DNA of 64,000 nt, from positions 1,971,946-2,035,945 of the forward strand of contig CP070727.1 of the NCBI GenBank assembly GCA_020350885.1, written 5' to 3'. The translations under genes and the position numbers were made by a program. A model generated the notes under the pieces. The model was not told the DNA's origin. It saw only the letters and a list, made by a program, of their open reading frames with translations, and ran no database searches. The DNA is from a bacterium (GTDB taxonomy: Bacteria > Krumholzibacteriota > Krumholzibacteriia > Krumholzibacteriales > Krumholzibacteriaceae). This document shows, in pieces, positions 26,514 to 36,024 of this stretch (the first letter of the stretch is position 1; each line of letters starts with the position of its first letter).

Positions 26514-26672
26514 GGAGATCCGTGCGGGTGGAGCGATGCCGGATTCAATGCTCTTAGCCTCCATGTTTCTCATAAAATAATATATTGATTTATAAGGAGT
26601 TACAAAGCAGGTGTTGATCTCGCTCGTGTGCTCGGCACTGGATTTCGAAAGACGTACGGGACACCGTATTGT

Positions 26673-29600
26673 TTATACGATGCCCTGCCTCACATTCTTG
26701 ATCACCACCACGGTCATATCGTCATTCTGCGGTGTGTTTCCGACAAAGGATGTCACGTCTTCGATAATCCGCTGTTTGATCTCCTTGGCCGAGAGATGAG
26801 CGGTATCGAGTGTTGCAAGGAGCATCTGTAATCTTTGGCTCTCGTAAAAATCCTTTGAATGGTTCCGTGCATCCGGGATTCCATCGGTGAAGAGGACGAG
26901 TACGTCATCCGGTTCCAGCTGTAGCGTCCGTTCTTCGTAACGGTTATCCTGCACAATCCCGAGGGGAAGACAGGATCCGGGCCCTTCTAGATTCACAACC
27001 GCTCCGTTCGATTTCAGAAACGGCTCATTAATGCCGGCAACCGAGTATGTGATCTCCCCCGTGTTCGTATCGAGCGATACGAGGCAGAGGGTGGTGAACA
27101 TTCTCTCGCTCGTCTTTGAGTAGATTGAGCGATTCAGCCTCGTTATGATTTCCTTTGTAGAGCTCGTCCCATTCGCATTCGTGCATAGCATTCCGCTCGA
27201 CATAACGGCGATCATTGCTGCCTGCATCGATTTTCCGGATACGTCACCGATTGCAATCCCGTACTTCTTCTTTTCGCTGTCGAGCCACATGTAATCGAAG
27301 AAATCGCCACCGACCTCGTTGGCAGGGATACAGGTTCCCGATATATCGAAACCTTCTACATCAGGATCGGCTTGCGGCATTATTGCCATCTGAGCGCTGT
27401 GGGCTGTTTGAAGCTCGATTTTCATACGGATGTTTTTGAGCCGTCTCTTGTACCACACGTATGCAAAGCCGATTATGCTCAACAGCACGAGGGCCCTGAA
27501 CCACCAGGTTTGCAGGTAGGATGGCGCGATGATAACGGTCACGGCCGTGCCGATCTCGTTCCAAACACCGTCGTTGTTGGAACCCTTTACACGGAAGACG
27601 TAGCGACCCGGGGGGAGGGTAGTGTAGTTTGCGAAACGTTTCTCCGCATCGGTATATATCCAATCATCGTCGAGCCCTTCCATCTTGTACGCGTACATAT
27701 TCTTGGAAGGAGCCGTGAAATCGAGTGCGGCGAACTCGAACGAAAATACATAGTCCTTGTGGGAGAGCCTGAGCTCCTTGATTTCAGAGATCGGTTTTTC
27801 GAGTGAGATCTCCTTGTTCAGTTTTCGAAAGGATGTAATGACTACCGGTGGTATATGCGGATTGTCCTTGATGTTCTCGGGATAGAAGGCGTTCAACCCG
27901 TTAATACCTCCAAAGAACATCTCACCCGAAGGGCTGCAAAAATAGGCGCCGCCGTTGAATTCATCGCTCTGGAGTCCATCGCTGACATTATAGTTATTAA
28001 AAACTTCCGTTCTCGGGTCGAACTTCGAGATACCCTGATTAGTGCTGATCCAGAGGTTGCCCTGATCATCCTCGAGTATGCCGTAGACAACTTCATTCGG
28101 TAATCCGTCGTTCAGGTCGTAGTGTTCGAATTCCCCCGTCTGCCGATCCAGCTTATTGAGTCCACCGCCACCAGTGCCGATCCAAAATCCGCCCGATCGA
28201 TCCTCGTGGATGGTCAGAACGAAATCATTACTCAGACTGGTGGTATCATCGGGATCGTTTTGATAACGCACGAACCGATCCCGATCCACGTCATACCTGT
28301 TCAAGCCTCCCGAGAACGTGCCGAGCCAAAGGGTCCCTGATCGATCAATGAAAACCTTGTAAATGAAGTCGGTACTTATGGTTGTAGTATCGGCGGGTTC
28401 ATGCCGGAAGTGTATGAATCGTCCCGTCGCTCGATCGAACCTGTTAAGGCCGCCGGTCCGTGTCCCGATCCAGAAGACGCCGCTACGATCCTCTATTATA
28501 GAGTAGACACGGTTGCAGCTCAGGCTGTTTGGATTACCGGGTTCATGCTGGTAACGCGTGAATTGTTCACGCTGCGGATCGAATCTTGCCAGACCGCCGT
28601 GGTCCGTTCCGATCCACAGTACATCCGGGTCCAATGGTGCCTCGTAGATGGCCCTGACGTGATTATGTGGAAGGCTGTTCGGATCATTCTGTTTCGGTAG
28701 GTAATGAGTGAACCGGTTACGTATCCGATCGAATCTGTTCAAACCGCCTGTGCGTGTCCCGATCCAGAGTATGCCGGATCGGTCCTCGTAGATCGACCAG
28801 ACATGATTACTGTTCAGGTTATTCGGATCACTTGAATTGTCGTGGTAATGGACGAATTTTTCCTTATCCCTGTCGAGCTTATTGATACCGCCCACCTCGG
28901 TGCCGAACCATAATACGCCGAGCCTGTCCTCGTAGATCGAATAGATATGGTTGTTGCTCAGGCTATACGGATTATCCGGTTCGTTCCGATAGTGAATGAA
29001 ACAGTCGTTCTCGCTGTCGTACCTGTTGAGACCACCTCCATCCGTACCGATCCAGAGAACTCCATGCAGGTCGACATAGAGTGCCCATACGCTGTTATTG
29101 CTCAAGCTGCTCGGATCGTCGGGATCATGCCGGTAGTGTACGAACCGTCCCGTTGCGGGATCATATCTGTCGAGGCCGCCGTCGTTGGTTCCGATCCAGA
29201 GCAGACCTTCTTGATCCTCGCAAATCGCCCTGATAAACATGCTGCTCACACTGTTAGAATTATGCGGATCGTGTTCGTAACGGGTGAATCGGCCGGTCGT
29301 ACGATCGAAGCTGTTCACGCCGCCCCCACGCGTTCCAAGCCAGAGCGTTCCCCTACGATCTTCGCAAATCACCAATACGCCATCATCACTCAGGCTTTGA
29401 GGATCATTCGGATCGTGGCGGTAGTGTGTGAATATCTCCTGCTGTGGATCGAATCTGTCGAGACCGCCGCCGTCCATGCCTATCCACAGGACACACGTGC
29501 TGTCCTCGAGAATCGACCACACATAGTTGTTACCCAGGCTGTTTGCATTTTCCGGATCGTGCAGATAACGCTTGAATAGATCGCGAGACCGGTCATACCG

Positions 29601-29981
29601 ATTCAATCCCCCCCCGTTCGTTCCGATCCAAAGGAATCCGGAACGATCCTGGATAATCATTCGATTGAAATTGCTGCTTATACTGTTGGTGTCGTCGGGG
29701 ACCGGTTTGAATATCTTAAACGTGTAACCGTCGTACATGTTGAGTCCATCTTCGGTGGCAATCCAGATAAAACCACGGGTGTCCTGCAATATGCACCGGG
29801 CGGTGCTCTGTGACAGTCCGTGTTCGAGTGATATCCTATCGAATTTGGAGGTGTTCTGGCGAGCCGGGCACCGGGTTGAAAAACATATACCGATGCCTAC
29901 CGTCAACATCAATACGGTTATCTTTGCGAAGGGGAACGCCTCGTGACCGGGAGAGCGGATGAGGTTCAACCCGTTAGCCAT
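26673..29981 (-). CDS. 14-blade propeller sensor with SpoIIE phosphatase, copy A
   Basis: 1102 residues. An N-terminal hydrophobic anchor (FAKITVLMLTVGIGICF) precedes 14 repeats of the two-component-propeller type (WIGTxGGGLNRYD, about 48 residues each, residues 55 to about 730), enough for two seven-bladed propellers. A Y_Y_Y immunoglobulin-like domain follows (near 765-820), then a transmembrane helix near 825-845 (WFRALVLLSIIGFAYVWY). The C-terminal 230 residues are a PP2C/SpoIIE phosphatase: GGDFFDY, GDVSGKSMQAAMIAVMS, VLFTDGIPDARN and NDDMTVVVI. The topology predicts an extracytoplasmic sensor controlling a cytoplasmic phosphatase. A paralogue lies immediately upstream on the same strand. 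Confidence 0.93.
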   Translation of the reverse strand: MANGLNLIRSPGHEAFPFAKITVLMLTVGIGICFSTRCPARQNTSKFDRISLEHGLSQSTARCILQDTRGFIWIATEDGLNMYDGYTFKIFKPVPDDTNSISSNFNRMIIQDRSGFLWIGTNGGGLNRYDRSRDLFKRYLHDPENANSLGNNYVWSILEDSTCVLWIGMDGGGLDRFDPQQEIFTHYRHDPNDPQSLSDDGVLVICEDRRGTLWLGTRGGGVNSFDRTTGRFTRYEHDPHNSNSVSSMFIRAICEDQEGLLWIGTNDGGLDRYDPATGRFVHYRHDPDDPSSLSNNSVWALYVDLHGVLWIGTDGGGLNRYDSENDCFIHYRNEPDNPYSLSNNHIYSIYEDRLGVLWFGTEVGGINKLDRDKEKFVHYHDNSSDPNNLNSNHVWSIYEDRSGILWIGTRTGGLNRFDRIRNRFTHYLPKQNDPNSLPHNHVRAIYEAPLDPDVLWIGTDHGGLARFDPQREQFTRYQHEPGNPNSLSCNRVYSIIEDRSGVFWIGTRTGGLNRFDRATGRFIHFRHEPADTTTISTDFIYKVFIDRSGTLWLGTFSGGLNRYDVDRDRFVRYQNDPDDTTSLSNDFVLTIHEDRSGGFWIGTGGGGLNKLDRQTGEFEHYDLNDGLPNEVVYGILEDDQGNLWISTNQGISKFDPRTEVFNNYNVSDGLQSDEFNGGAYFCSPSGEMFFGGINGLNAFYPENIKDNPHIPPVVITSFRKLNKEISLEKPISEIKELRLSHKDYVFSFEFAALDFTAPSKNMYAYKMEGLDDDWIYTDAEKRFANYTTLPPGRYVFRVKGSNNDGVWNEIGTAVTVIIAPSYLQTWWFRALVLLSIIGFAYVWYKRRLKNIRMKIELQTAHSAQMAIMPQADPDVEGFDISGTCIPANEVGGDFFDYMWLDSEKKKYGIAIGDVSGKSMQAAMIAVMSSGMLCTNANGTSSTKEIITRLNRSIYSKTSERMFTTLCLVSLDTNTGEITYSVAGINEPFLKSNGAVVNLEGPGSCLPLGIVQDNRYEERTLQLEPDDVLVLFTDGIPDARNHSKDFYESQRLQMLLATLDTAHLSAKEIKQRIIEDVTSFVGNTPQNDDMTVVVIKNVRQGIV
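27900..29840 (-). repeat. Coding tandem repeats of the copy A propeller blades
   Basis: Each repeat encodes a blade of about 48 codons (about 144 bases) containing a WIGT-like core, a Gly-rich turn, YD and HDPxxxxSLSxN. Fourteen units are readable, the last two being degenerate. The array is a coding repeat, not a mobile element. Confidence 0.85.
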
Positions 29982-30160
29982 AATGACTCCTCCCCATAGC
30001 GAACTACCAGGGGGAGCAGCCCGGGACTCATTCTAAATATACGAAAATGGAACCGGAAAGGTTCAATAAAAAATCACCGCTCATGCACTAAATATCTTCT
30101 GTCAATGATTATGGCAGCTGGGGGGGACCGGGCAACAAATGAAGGGTTAGTGCGGAAACG

Positions 30161-33100
30161 CTATACGGATTTGATTACAACGACGGTCATGTCGTCGTAC
30201 TGGGGCGCACGGCCGGTGAACTGCTTCACATCACCGATGATGTGGTTCTTTATCTGCTGTGCCGATAGGGAGGGCGTATCCAGTCTGCCGATAAGATCTT
30301 CGAGTCTTTTATGCTCGTAGAATTGTTTTGCTTGGTTCATGGCATCCGGGACACCATCAGAGAAGAGAACGATTACATCGCCTCGCCGTAGCTGGATAGT
30401 ACGTTCGAGGTACCTTGTATCCTTCATGCTTCCGAGCGGAAAGCGGGATCCAACACTCTCGAGTGACTCCACGGTTCCGTTTGACTTGATAAGAGGACTG
30501 TTGAATCCTGCGTTCGAAAAGGTCAGCTCCTTTGTTGCAGTATCGAGTGAAACGAAACACAGTGCTGTATAAATCCGATCATCGGTCTTAGCGAACAGCG
30601 GGTGGTTGAGTTGCGTCAGGATTTCGGCTGTGGACCCCGTCTCGTCCGCCTTGAGATAGACCATACTGCTCGACATTACTGCGATCATTGCCGCCTGCAT
30701 CGCCTTACCGGAAACGTCGCCAACAGCCACACCGAATTTCGTCTTTCCTCTATCGAGCCACATGTACTCGTAGAAATCACCTCCCACCTCGGTGGCGGGA
30801 AGGCATGTGCCGGATATATCGAATCCATTGAGCTCCGGATCGTACTGAGGCATGATCGACATCTGGGCGTCATGTGCGGCGTTCAGCTCCGCAACCACCC
30901 GGACATTTTTCAGCCTTCTTCTATAAAGAATGAATACAACGGTCACGATACACACGGTAACGAGCACCCTGAACCATAGAGTGTTCCAGAATGGAGGGCT
31001 GATCACGATCTCGATAGAAGCGCCCTTTTCGTTCCACAGTCCGTCGTTGTTCGATCCATTGATCCTGAAGATGTACGAGCCCGGTGCCAGCGTCGTATAG
31101 GTCGCAAAACGTCGCTTGGAATCGGTGTATATCCATTCCTCATCGAGCCCCTCCATCTTGTATGCATACCGGTTCTTGCCGGGAGCCGAGAAGTCCAGAG
31201 CGGCAAACTCGAAAGAGAAGACATAGTCTCTGTAGGAAAGATCGAGTTTGCTGATCTCGGATATCGGACGGTCCAGCTTCACTTCCCGGTTCAGCTTGAG
31301 AAACTTTGTTATCACAATGTTCGGAACATGCGGATTATCCCTTATTTCCTCCGGGAAGAACGAATTGAAACCGTTGATGCCCCCGAAGAACATCTCGCCG
31401 CTCTGGGACTTGAAAAATGAACCGCCGTTGAATTCGTTGCTCTGGAGGCCATCCTCCTCGGTGTAATTCTTGAATGTCTCGGACCGGGGATTGAATCTCG
31501 ATAATCCGTAATTGGTGCTGAGCCAGAGATTACCATCGTCATCCTCGAGCATTCCATACACCAGATTATTCGCAAGACCGTCCTTCTCGGTATAGTGCTT
31601 GAACGTTCCTGTGGTCGGATCGAACCTGTTCAGCCCGCCCCCGTGGGTGCCGATCCAGATTCTTCCCGAACTGTCCCGGTAAATTTGAAAGACGGTGTTT
31701 GATCCCAGGCTGGTCGTATCGCCCGGGATAGCCCGGTAGTGTGCAAACGTCTCGGTCTCGGGATCAAAGCGTTGAAGCCCGCCACCCTCGGTGCCGATCC
31801 ACAGCATTCCATTCTCGTCCTCGAGCATCATTCTCACGTAGTTGTTACTCAGGCTCGATGGATCGTCCGGGTCCGAACGGTACGATGAAAATCTACCGGT
31901 CGTTCGATCGAACCTGTTGAGACCCCCCCCGTGGGTGCCGATCCAGAGCCTGCCTTTGCTGTCCTCGAAGAACGACCGTATCTCATTGTGGCTTATACTT
32001 GTTGCATCTTCTGGATCGTGCACGAACCTGGTAAAGCGTCCCGTATCGCGATCGAACCTGTTGATACCGCCTCCATCAGTGCCTATCCAGAACGTTCCGG
32101 CTCTATCCACGAATATGAGCCGCACGATATCATGGCTGAGACTGGCGGGATCGCTCGGATCGTGACGGTAAAAGGTATAGCGGCCGGTACGCCGGTCCAG
32201 CCTGTTTATACCGCCCCCATGTGTTCCGATCCAGAGAATGCCGTCCTCATCCTCATGTATTGCCCAGACGATACCCTCATTCAGGCTGTTCGGATCGTTT
32301 GGATCGGGTCTATAATTCCTGAACTTACTGCGCTTCCTGTCGTACTTGTCGGTTCCTGCTCCATACGTGCCGATCCAGATCACACCTGAGCGGTCTTCGA
32401 AGATATCACGGAGCTGATCATACCCGATGCTGGTCAGATCGTTGGGATCGTGAAGGAACCGGATAAACCTGCCGGAATCCCTGTCGAACAGATTGAGACC
32501 GCCCCCGTTCGTTCCGATCCATAGGTTGTCATCGCTGTCCTCGTATAGCGTGTATACCTTGTCGTGTCCGAGGCTCGACGGGTCTTCGGGATCATGTACG
32601 TAATGCGTGAATGCATCGTTATCGTGATCATACCGGTTCAGACCGCCGCCGATCGTACCGATCCAGAGTGTACCGGAACCATCGACGAGAAGATCACGGA
32701 CGGAACTATGGCTCAGGGATGACCGATCGTTGGGATCGTGTGTGTACCGTTTGAAGCTCCCCGATGTCGGATCGAACCTGTTCAGCCCACCGCCCTCGGT
32801 GCCGACCCAGATATACCCGTCGGTGTCCTCGGCGAGCGCTCTAATCGTGTTGTGACTCAGGCTTCCTGGGTCGTCGGGATCGTTTTTGAAGTGCGTGAAA
32901 TCGTCCGACTCACCGTTGTATTTGTTAAGGCCGTTGTCCGTTCCGATCCATATCACACCCGACCTATCTACAAACACTATACTGATAAAATCATCACTGA
33001 TGCTCCGGGAATCTTCGGGATCCGTCACGTACCGGACGAATCTGCCGGTACGAGGGTCGTACCTGTTGAGACCGCCGTTGAACGTGCCGATCCAGATAAA

Positions 33101-33439
33101 GCCGTTCCTGTCCTCGCAGATCGAGAGAATATTGTTGTTGCTCAAGCTGTTGGGATCGTCCGGATCGTGACGGACCACCGTGAAGTTGTATCCGTCGTAG
33201 CGGTTCAGCCCGTCTTCGGTACCGAACCACATGAAACCCCTGCTGTCCTGGATGATGCATTCAACGATACTCTGGCTCAGGCCCTGCGCTATCGAAATAT
33301 GCTCGAAGACGATCTCATCGGGCAACGCCACACGGGCACAGGTGGATGGAACGGAGATCGCACCCATGTGGCTCAGCAGAGCCAATACGGCCACCCAAAT
33401 CAACTTTCTTCGCAATATGGACGCAATGAATCTCATCAT
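30161..33439 (-). CDS. 14-blade propeller sensor with SpoIIE phosphatase, copy B
   Basis: 1092 residues with the same order as copy A: signal anchor (KLIWVAVLALLSHMGAISV), 14 propeller units from about residue 70 (FGTEDGLNRYDGYN) to EMFFGGINGFN, Y_Y_Y domain (YRDYVFSFEFAALDFSAPGK in parts), transmembrane helix near 820 (LWFRVLVTVCIVTVVFILY), and SpoIIE phosphatase with GGDFYEYMW, GDVSGKAMQAAMIAVMS, VLFSDGVPDAMNQ and YDDMTVVVI. It is translated divergently from the BlaI-like regulator. ATG 33439 or 33436 could start. The two copies are about equally long and highly similar, so they are tandem duplicates. Confidence 0.93.
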   Translation of the reverse strand: MMRFIASILRRKLIWVAVLALLSHMGAISVPSTCARVALPDEIVFEHISIAQGLSQSIVECIIQDSRGFMWFGTEDGLNRYDGYNFTVVRHDPDDPNSLSNNNILSICEDRNGFIWIGTFNGGLNRYDPRTGRFVRYVTDPEDSRSISDDFISIVFVDRSGVIWIGTDNGLNKYNGESDDFTHFKNDPDDPGSLSHNTIRALAEDTDGYIWVGTEGGGLNRFDPTSGSFKRYTHDPNDRSSLSHSSVRDLLVDGSGTLWIGTIGGGLNRYDHDNDAFTHYVHDPEDPSSLGHDKVYTLYEDSDDNLWIGTNGGGLNLFDRDSGRFIRFLHDPNDLTSIGYDQLRDIFEDRSGVIWIGTYGAGTDKYDRKRSKFRNYRPDPNDPNSLNEGIVWAIHEDEDGILWIGTHGGGINRLDRRTGRYTFYRHDPSDPASLSHDIVRLIFVDRAGTFWIGTDGGGINRFDRDTGRFTRFVHDPEDATSISHNEIRSFFEDSKGRLWIGTHGGGLNRFDRTTGRFSSYRSDPDDPSSLSNNYVRMMLEDENGMLWIGTEGGGLQRFDPETETFAHYRAIPGDTTSLGSNTVFQIYRDSSGRIWIGTHGGGLNRFDPTTGTFKHYTEKDGLANNLVYGMLEDDDGNLWLSTNYGLSRFNPRSETFKNYTEEDGLQSNEFNGGSFFKSQSGEMFFGGINGFNSFFPEEIRDNPHVPNIVITKFLKLNREVKLDRPISEISKLDLSYRDYVFSFEFAALDFSAPGKNRYAYKMEGLDEEWIYTDSKRRFATYTTLAPGSYIFRINGSNNDGLWNEKGASIEIVISPPFWNTLWFRVLVTVCIVTVVFILYRRRLKNVRVVAELNAAHDAQMSIMPQYDPELNGFDISGTCLPATEVGGDFYEYMWLDRGKTKFGVAVGDVSGKAMQAAMIAVMSSSMVYLKADETGSTAEILTQLNHPLFAKTDDRIYTALCFVSLDTATKELTFSNAGFNSPLIKSNGTVESLESVGSRFPLGSMKDTRYLERTIQLRRGDVIVLFSDGVPDAMNQAKQFYEHKRLEDLIGRLDTPSLSAQQIKNHIIGDVKQFTGRAPQYDDMTVVVIKSV
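31350..33260 (-). repeat. Coding tandem repeats of the copy B propeller blades
   Basis: Fourteen units of about 48 codons, each with WIGTxGGG, N/DRYD or RFD, and HDPDDPxSLS. The units are more regular than in copy A, which suggests recent expansion or conversion. Confidence 0.85.
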
Positions 33440-33593
33440 GACTTAATTAAGAATTTAATAGTGAGCCGGTCCGCCAGTCAAGCTAATCGGCTTCACACAC
33501 CGGGATGATCCGGAATATCAGCTATCCCCCGATACGGTGAAGGTCCTCCGATTGTTCCCCGTAAAAAAAAATTGAATACCTCCAATATTTTGC

Positions 33594-33620
33594 TTGACAG
33601 CACAACAGCAATGTTAAATA
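33594..33620 (+). promoter_or_regulatory. Promoter before the BlaI-like gene
   Basis: TTGACA at 33594-33599 is an exact -35 element. The -10 region falls in the AT run GTTAAATATTT at 33613-33623, with TAAATA at 33615-33620 as the closest match and a short 15-base spacer. The palindromes at 33623-33632 and 33636-33651 overlap the expected transcription start. The spacing makes the -10 assignment uncertain. Confidence 0.5.
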
Positions 33621-33622
33621 TT

Positions 33623-33651
33623 TCACATGTGATTTGTTTAACATGTTAAAC
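33623..33651. promoter_or_regulatory. Paired palindromic operators for the BlaI-like repressor
   Basis: TCACATGTGA (33623-33632) and GTTTAACATGTTAAAC (33636-33651) are both exact palindromes sharing an ACATGT core, with centres 16 bases apart. They lie between the -35 element and the repressor start, as expected for an autorepressed BlaI/MecI-type system. The divergent propeller/phosphatase copy B starts about 180 bases away and could be under the same control. Confidence 0.65.
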
Positions 33652-33713
33652 TGTTCGCTGTTCTCTCTCGGGCTACCGCCCGGTGCCGGCATATGAGAAC
33701 ACAGGAGGTTAGC

Positions 33714-34106
33714 GTGGCCAAAAAACCTGATTTGAACGATCTGACACGCAGGGAACGGCAGATCATGGATATCATCTACCAGCTCGGAAGGGCATCGGCA
33801 GTCGATGTTATGAACAAGCTGCCGGGCAAGCCCGTAAACGCAACCGTCAGGACGATGCTCAACGTACTCGAGGAGAAGGGGTATCTCAGCCACGATACCG
33901 AAAAGGGGAGGTACATCTATTTCCCGACGATCTCCCTGAAGTACGCCAGGCACACCGTCCTGGAGAACGTGCTCGATACGTTCTTCAGAGGGGCGGAGGC
34001 GGATGCAGTGATCTCCATCCTGAAAAAAAAGGACGCCGAGCTGACTGATGAGGAGCGAAGTAAGATTCTGGAGCTGATCGAGGAATCACGGAAGGGGGGA
34101 CGGTGA
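33714..34106 (+). CDS. BlaI/MecI/CopY-family transcriptional repressor
   Basis: 130 residues from the GTG at 33714, which follows AGGAGG by 5 bases; an upstream ATG at 33693 is less likely. The winged-helix domain is typical: LTRRERQIMDIIYQLGRASAVDVMN (in parts), VNATVRTMLNVLEEKGYLSH, then a dimerisation helix with AVISILKKKDAELTDEERSK. In known systems the repressor is cleaved by the BlaR1 metalloprotease encoded next to it, here at 34108. The operators upstream suggest autoregulation. Confidence 0.95.
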   Translation: MAKKPDLNDLTRRERQIMDIIYQLGRASAVDVMNKLPGKPVNATVRTMLNVLEEKGYLSHDTEKGRYIYFPTISLKYARHTVLENVLDTFFRGAEADAVISILKKKDAELTDEERSKILELIEESRKGGR

Positions 34107-34107
34107 G

Positions 34108-35751
34108 ATGAATACGTTGCTGAGTGATCTGCTTGCTGTCATACCCTGGAGCCGGACGCTCGAGTTGGTGGTCGACATCGCCCTCAAGGCTGGGATTATC
34201 TGTGCACTTGCGGGCATGATGACGGTACTCTTGAGGCGGTCATCGGCTTACGTTCGAAGCATGGTATGGGTCTTTGCACTCGCCGTGCTCCTTGTTCTTC
34301 CATTATCGCACACCGTTGCTCCGATTTGGCGCCTGCCGGTCCTGCCGAGTATCGAAACCTGGTGGGAGAGCTCCTCGATAGGCACGGGCGTTGAAGTGCC
34401 GGAAAAAGGGTTGCCCGAACCGTCAGATGCAGACGATGCCAATGAACGGAAGGGAGCGGCCGGGACTCTGAAGCCTATTGTAACTACGAAAGCTAGATGG
34501 CATCCATGGGCGCTGATAGCTTGGGCGGCCGGGGCTCTCCTTTTTCTCTTATGGCTTGCAGTCGGGAGACTCGTCGGACGCAGGATTCTCGAGAGGTCTA
34601 AGCCCCCGGGAAACCACTGGTTTTCGCTTCTCGATGACCTCTCGATCGATCTCGGCCTGAAGAAGCGCGTCAGGCTTCTGGAATCAGATTGTGTCAAGGC
34701 CGCGGTAACCATCGGAACACTCAATCCGGTGATAGTTGTTCCGTCGGGTTCGGCAGCCTGGTCCGCCGAGAGACGCCGTTTCATTCTCTCGCACGAACTC
34801 GCTCACGTGAAGCGTTATGACGGCCTCATCGAGATCGTTGCGCTTATCGTCACGAGTATCTACTGGTTCAACCCTATGGTCTGGTTGGCGGTCAGGCGCC
34901 TTCGGGTTGAGCGGGAACGTGACTGTGATGATGCGGTGCTCAATACGGGCGCCCGACCGTCCGACTATGCAATGCTTCTTATGGATATCGCAACAGATCT
35001 GGGTTCCTCCCCCCGGCCGGTTTGGCAGCTATCGACAATATCCCAAGGCTCTAACCTAAAGGACAGAATCATGTGTATTCTCGACAGCAACGTAAACAGA
35101 AACCGTGGTGGTCGCCGGAGCCTCATCGTCTCCTGTATCCTCCTCGGGCTTCTCATCCTCCCGTTGTCGACATCCGGTATCTGGGAGACGAAGGCGCAGG
35201 ATAAGAAGGAAAAGACGAAGAAGGAGAAGCTCGAAGAGAAGAAGCTGAGCGAGGAAGAGTGCAAGAAGAAACAGATGGAGCTCGAGAAGAAGAAGGCGGC
35301 CAAGAAGATTAGCAAAGAGGAGAAGATCAAGCTCGGTTGGGAGAAGATCAAACAGAATGAGAACTCCGCAGCCTTACTCGTCGGCATGACCCTGAAAAAG
35401 GAAGGACCGGGTACCGGCCTCAAGATGGTCGATAAGATAAAACAGTCCGGTAACGATGAATACTACTTCAAGGAAGAGGAATTCAATATGCTCGGGTACC
35501 TCTTCCTGATGGACGACAAGGTCAAGGAGGCTGTCGAGGTATTCAAGATCAACACCAAGCTGTATCCGGACTCCTGGAATGTATACGACAGTCTCGGTGA
35601 GGCCTACATGGTAGCCGGTAAGTTCGAAAAGTCCAGGAAGCTGTACAAAAAGTCGCTGACCCTCAACCCGGACAACGAAAACGGCAAGAAGATGCTCGTG
35701 AAGCTGGCGGAGCTCGAAAAGAGCGGCACGCCAGTGGTGAAGAAGAAGTAA
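34108..35751 (+). CDS. M56-family (BlaR1-like) membrane metalloprotease with TPR C-terminus
   Basis: 547 residues, one base after the repressor stop. Transmembrane segments are visible at about 30-70, 135-155 and 340-360. The catalytic motif HELAHVKR is at 229-236, followed by YWFNPMVWLAVRRLRVERERDCDD with the conserved ERECD-like Glu. In BlaR1 the C-terminus is a beta-lactam-binding domain; here it is replaced by a Lys/Glu-rich linker (about 365-420) and TPR-like helices (VYDSLGEAYMVAGKFEKSRK), so the signal is probably not a beta-lactam. It presumably cleaves the adjacent repressor. Confidence 0.92.
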   Translation: MNTLLSDLLAVIPWSRTLELVVDIALKAGIICALAGMMTVLLRRSSAYVRSMVWVFALAVLLVLPLSHTVAPIWRLPVLPSIETWWESSSIGTGVEVPEKGLPEPSDADDANERKGAAGTLKPIVTTKARWHPWALIAWAAGALLFLLWLAVGRLVGRRILERSKPPGNHWFSLLDDLSIDLGLKKRVRLLESDCVKAAVTIGTLNPVIVVPSGSAAWSAERRRFILSHELAHVKRYDGLIEIVALIVTSIYWFNPMVWLAVRRLRVERERDCDDAVLNTGARPSDYAMLLMDIATDLGSSPRPVWQLSTISQGSNLKDRIMCILDSNVNRNRGGRRSLIVSCILLGLLILPLSTSGIWETKAQDKKEKTKKEKLEEKKLSEEECKKKQMELEKKKAAKKISKEEKIKLGWEKIKQNENSAALLVGMTLKKEGPGTGLKMVDKIKQSGNDEYYFKEEEFNMLGYLFLMDDKVKEAVEVFKINTKLYPDSWNVYDSLGEAYMVAGKFEKSRKLYKKSLTLNPDNENGKKMLVKLAELEKSGTPVVKKK

Positions 35752-35780
35752 GCTGAAATAGATCCCTGGAGATCTTGCAC

Positions 35781-35814
35781 AATGCCGGTGGTCGTATCGA
35801 CCGCCGGCATTTTC
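35781..35814 (+). terminator. Rho-independent terminator after the M56 protease gene
   Basis: A 14-base-pair stem with one G-U-type mismatch is formed by AATGCCGGTGGTCG and CGACCGCCGGCATT around a TAT loop, followed by TTTTCC. It starts 30 bases after the protease stop codon. Confidence 0.8.
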
Positions 35815-36024
35815 CATTCGATTCAACCAGCCGTCAACCGGAATGGCCCGCCTGCCCCTGGGGCGACATCCGGTTTCGTTATCATGCCGGGTACAGCACC
35901 ACATGCTGCCCTCCGGTAGCATTTGACTCACGCGCACCATCTTGATAGATTCATAGCATTGTACACATGCACCTTCGATTACGGTGGATACAACCTCACG
36001 GGCCGGGACAGAGAGGAACATATC

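Noticed and set aside
30050..30064. GAACC...GGTTC hairpin between the two propeller genes as a minus-strand terminator
   Set aside because: The stem is only 5 base pairs and the T-rich tail is weak and offset.
28947..33508. Long open frames on the plus strand opposite the propeller genes
   Set aside because: These are shadows of the repeated minus-strand coding sequence; they have no ribosome-binding sites and mirror the blade period.
33522..33953. Minus-strand open frame over the BlaI-like gene
   Set aside because: It overlaps the promoter, palindromes and repressor gene and shows no recognisable protein.
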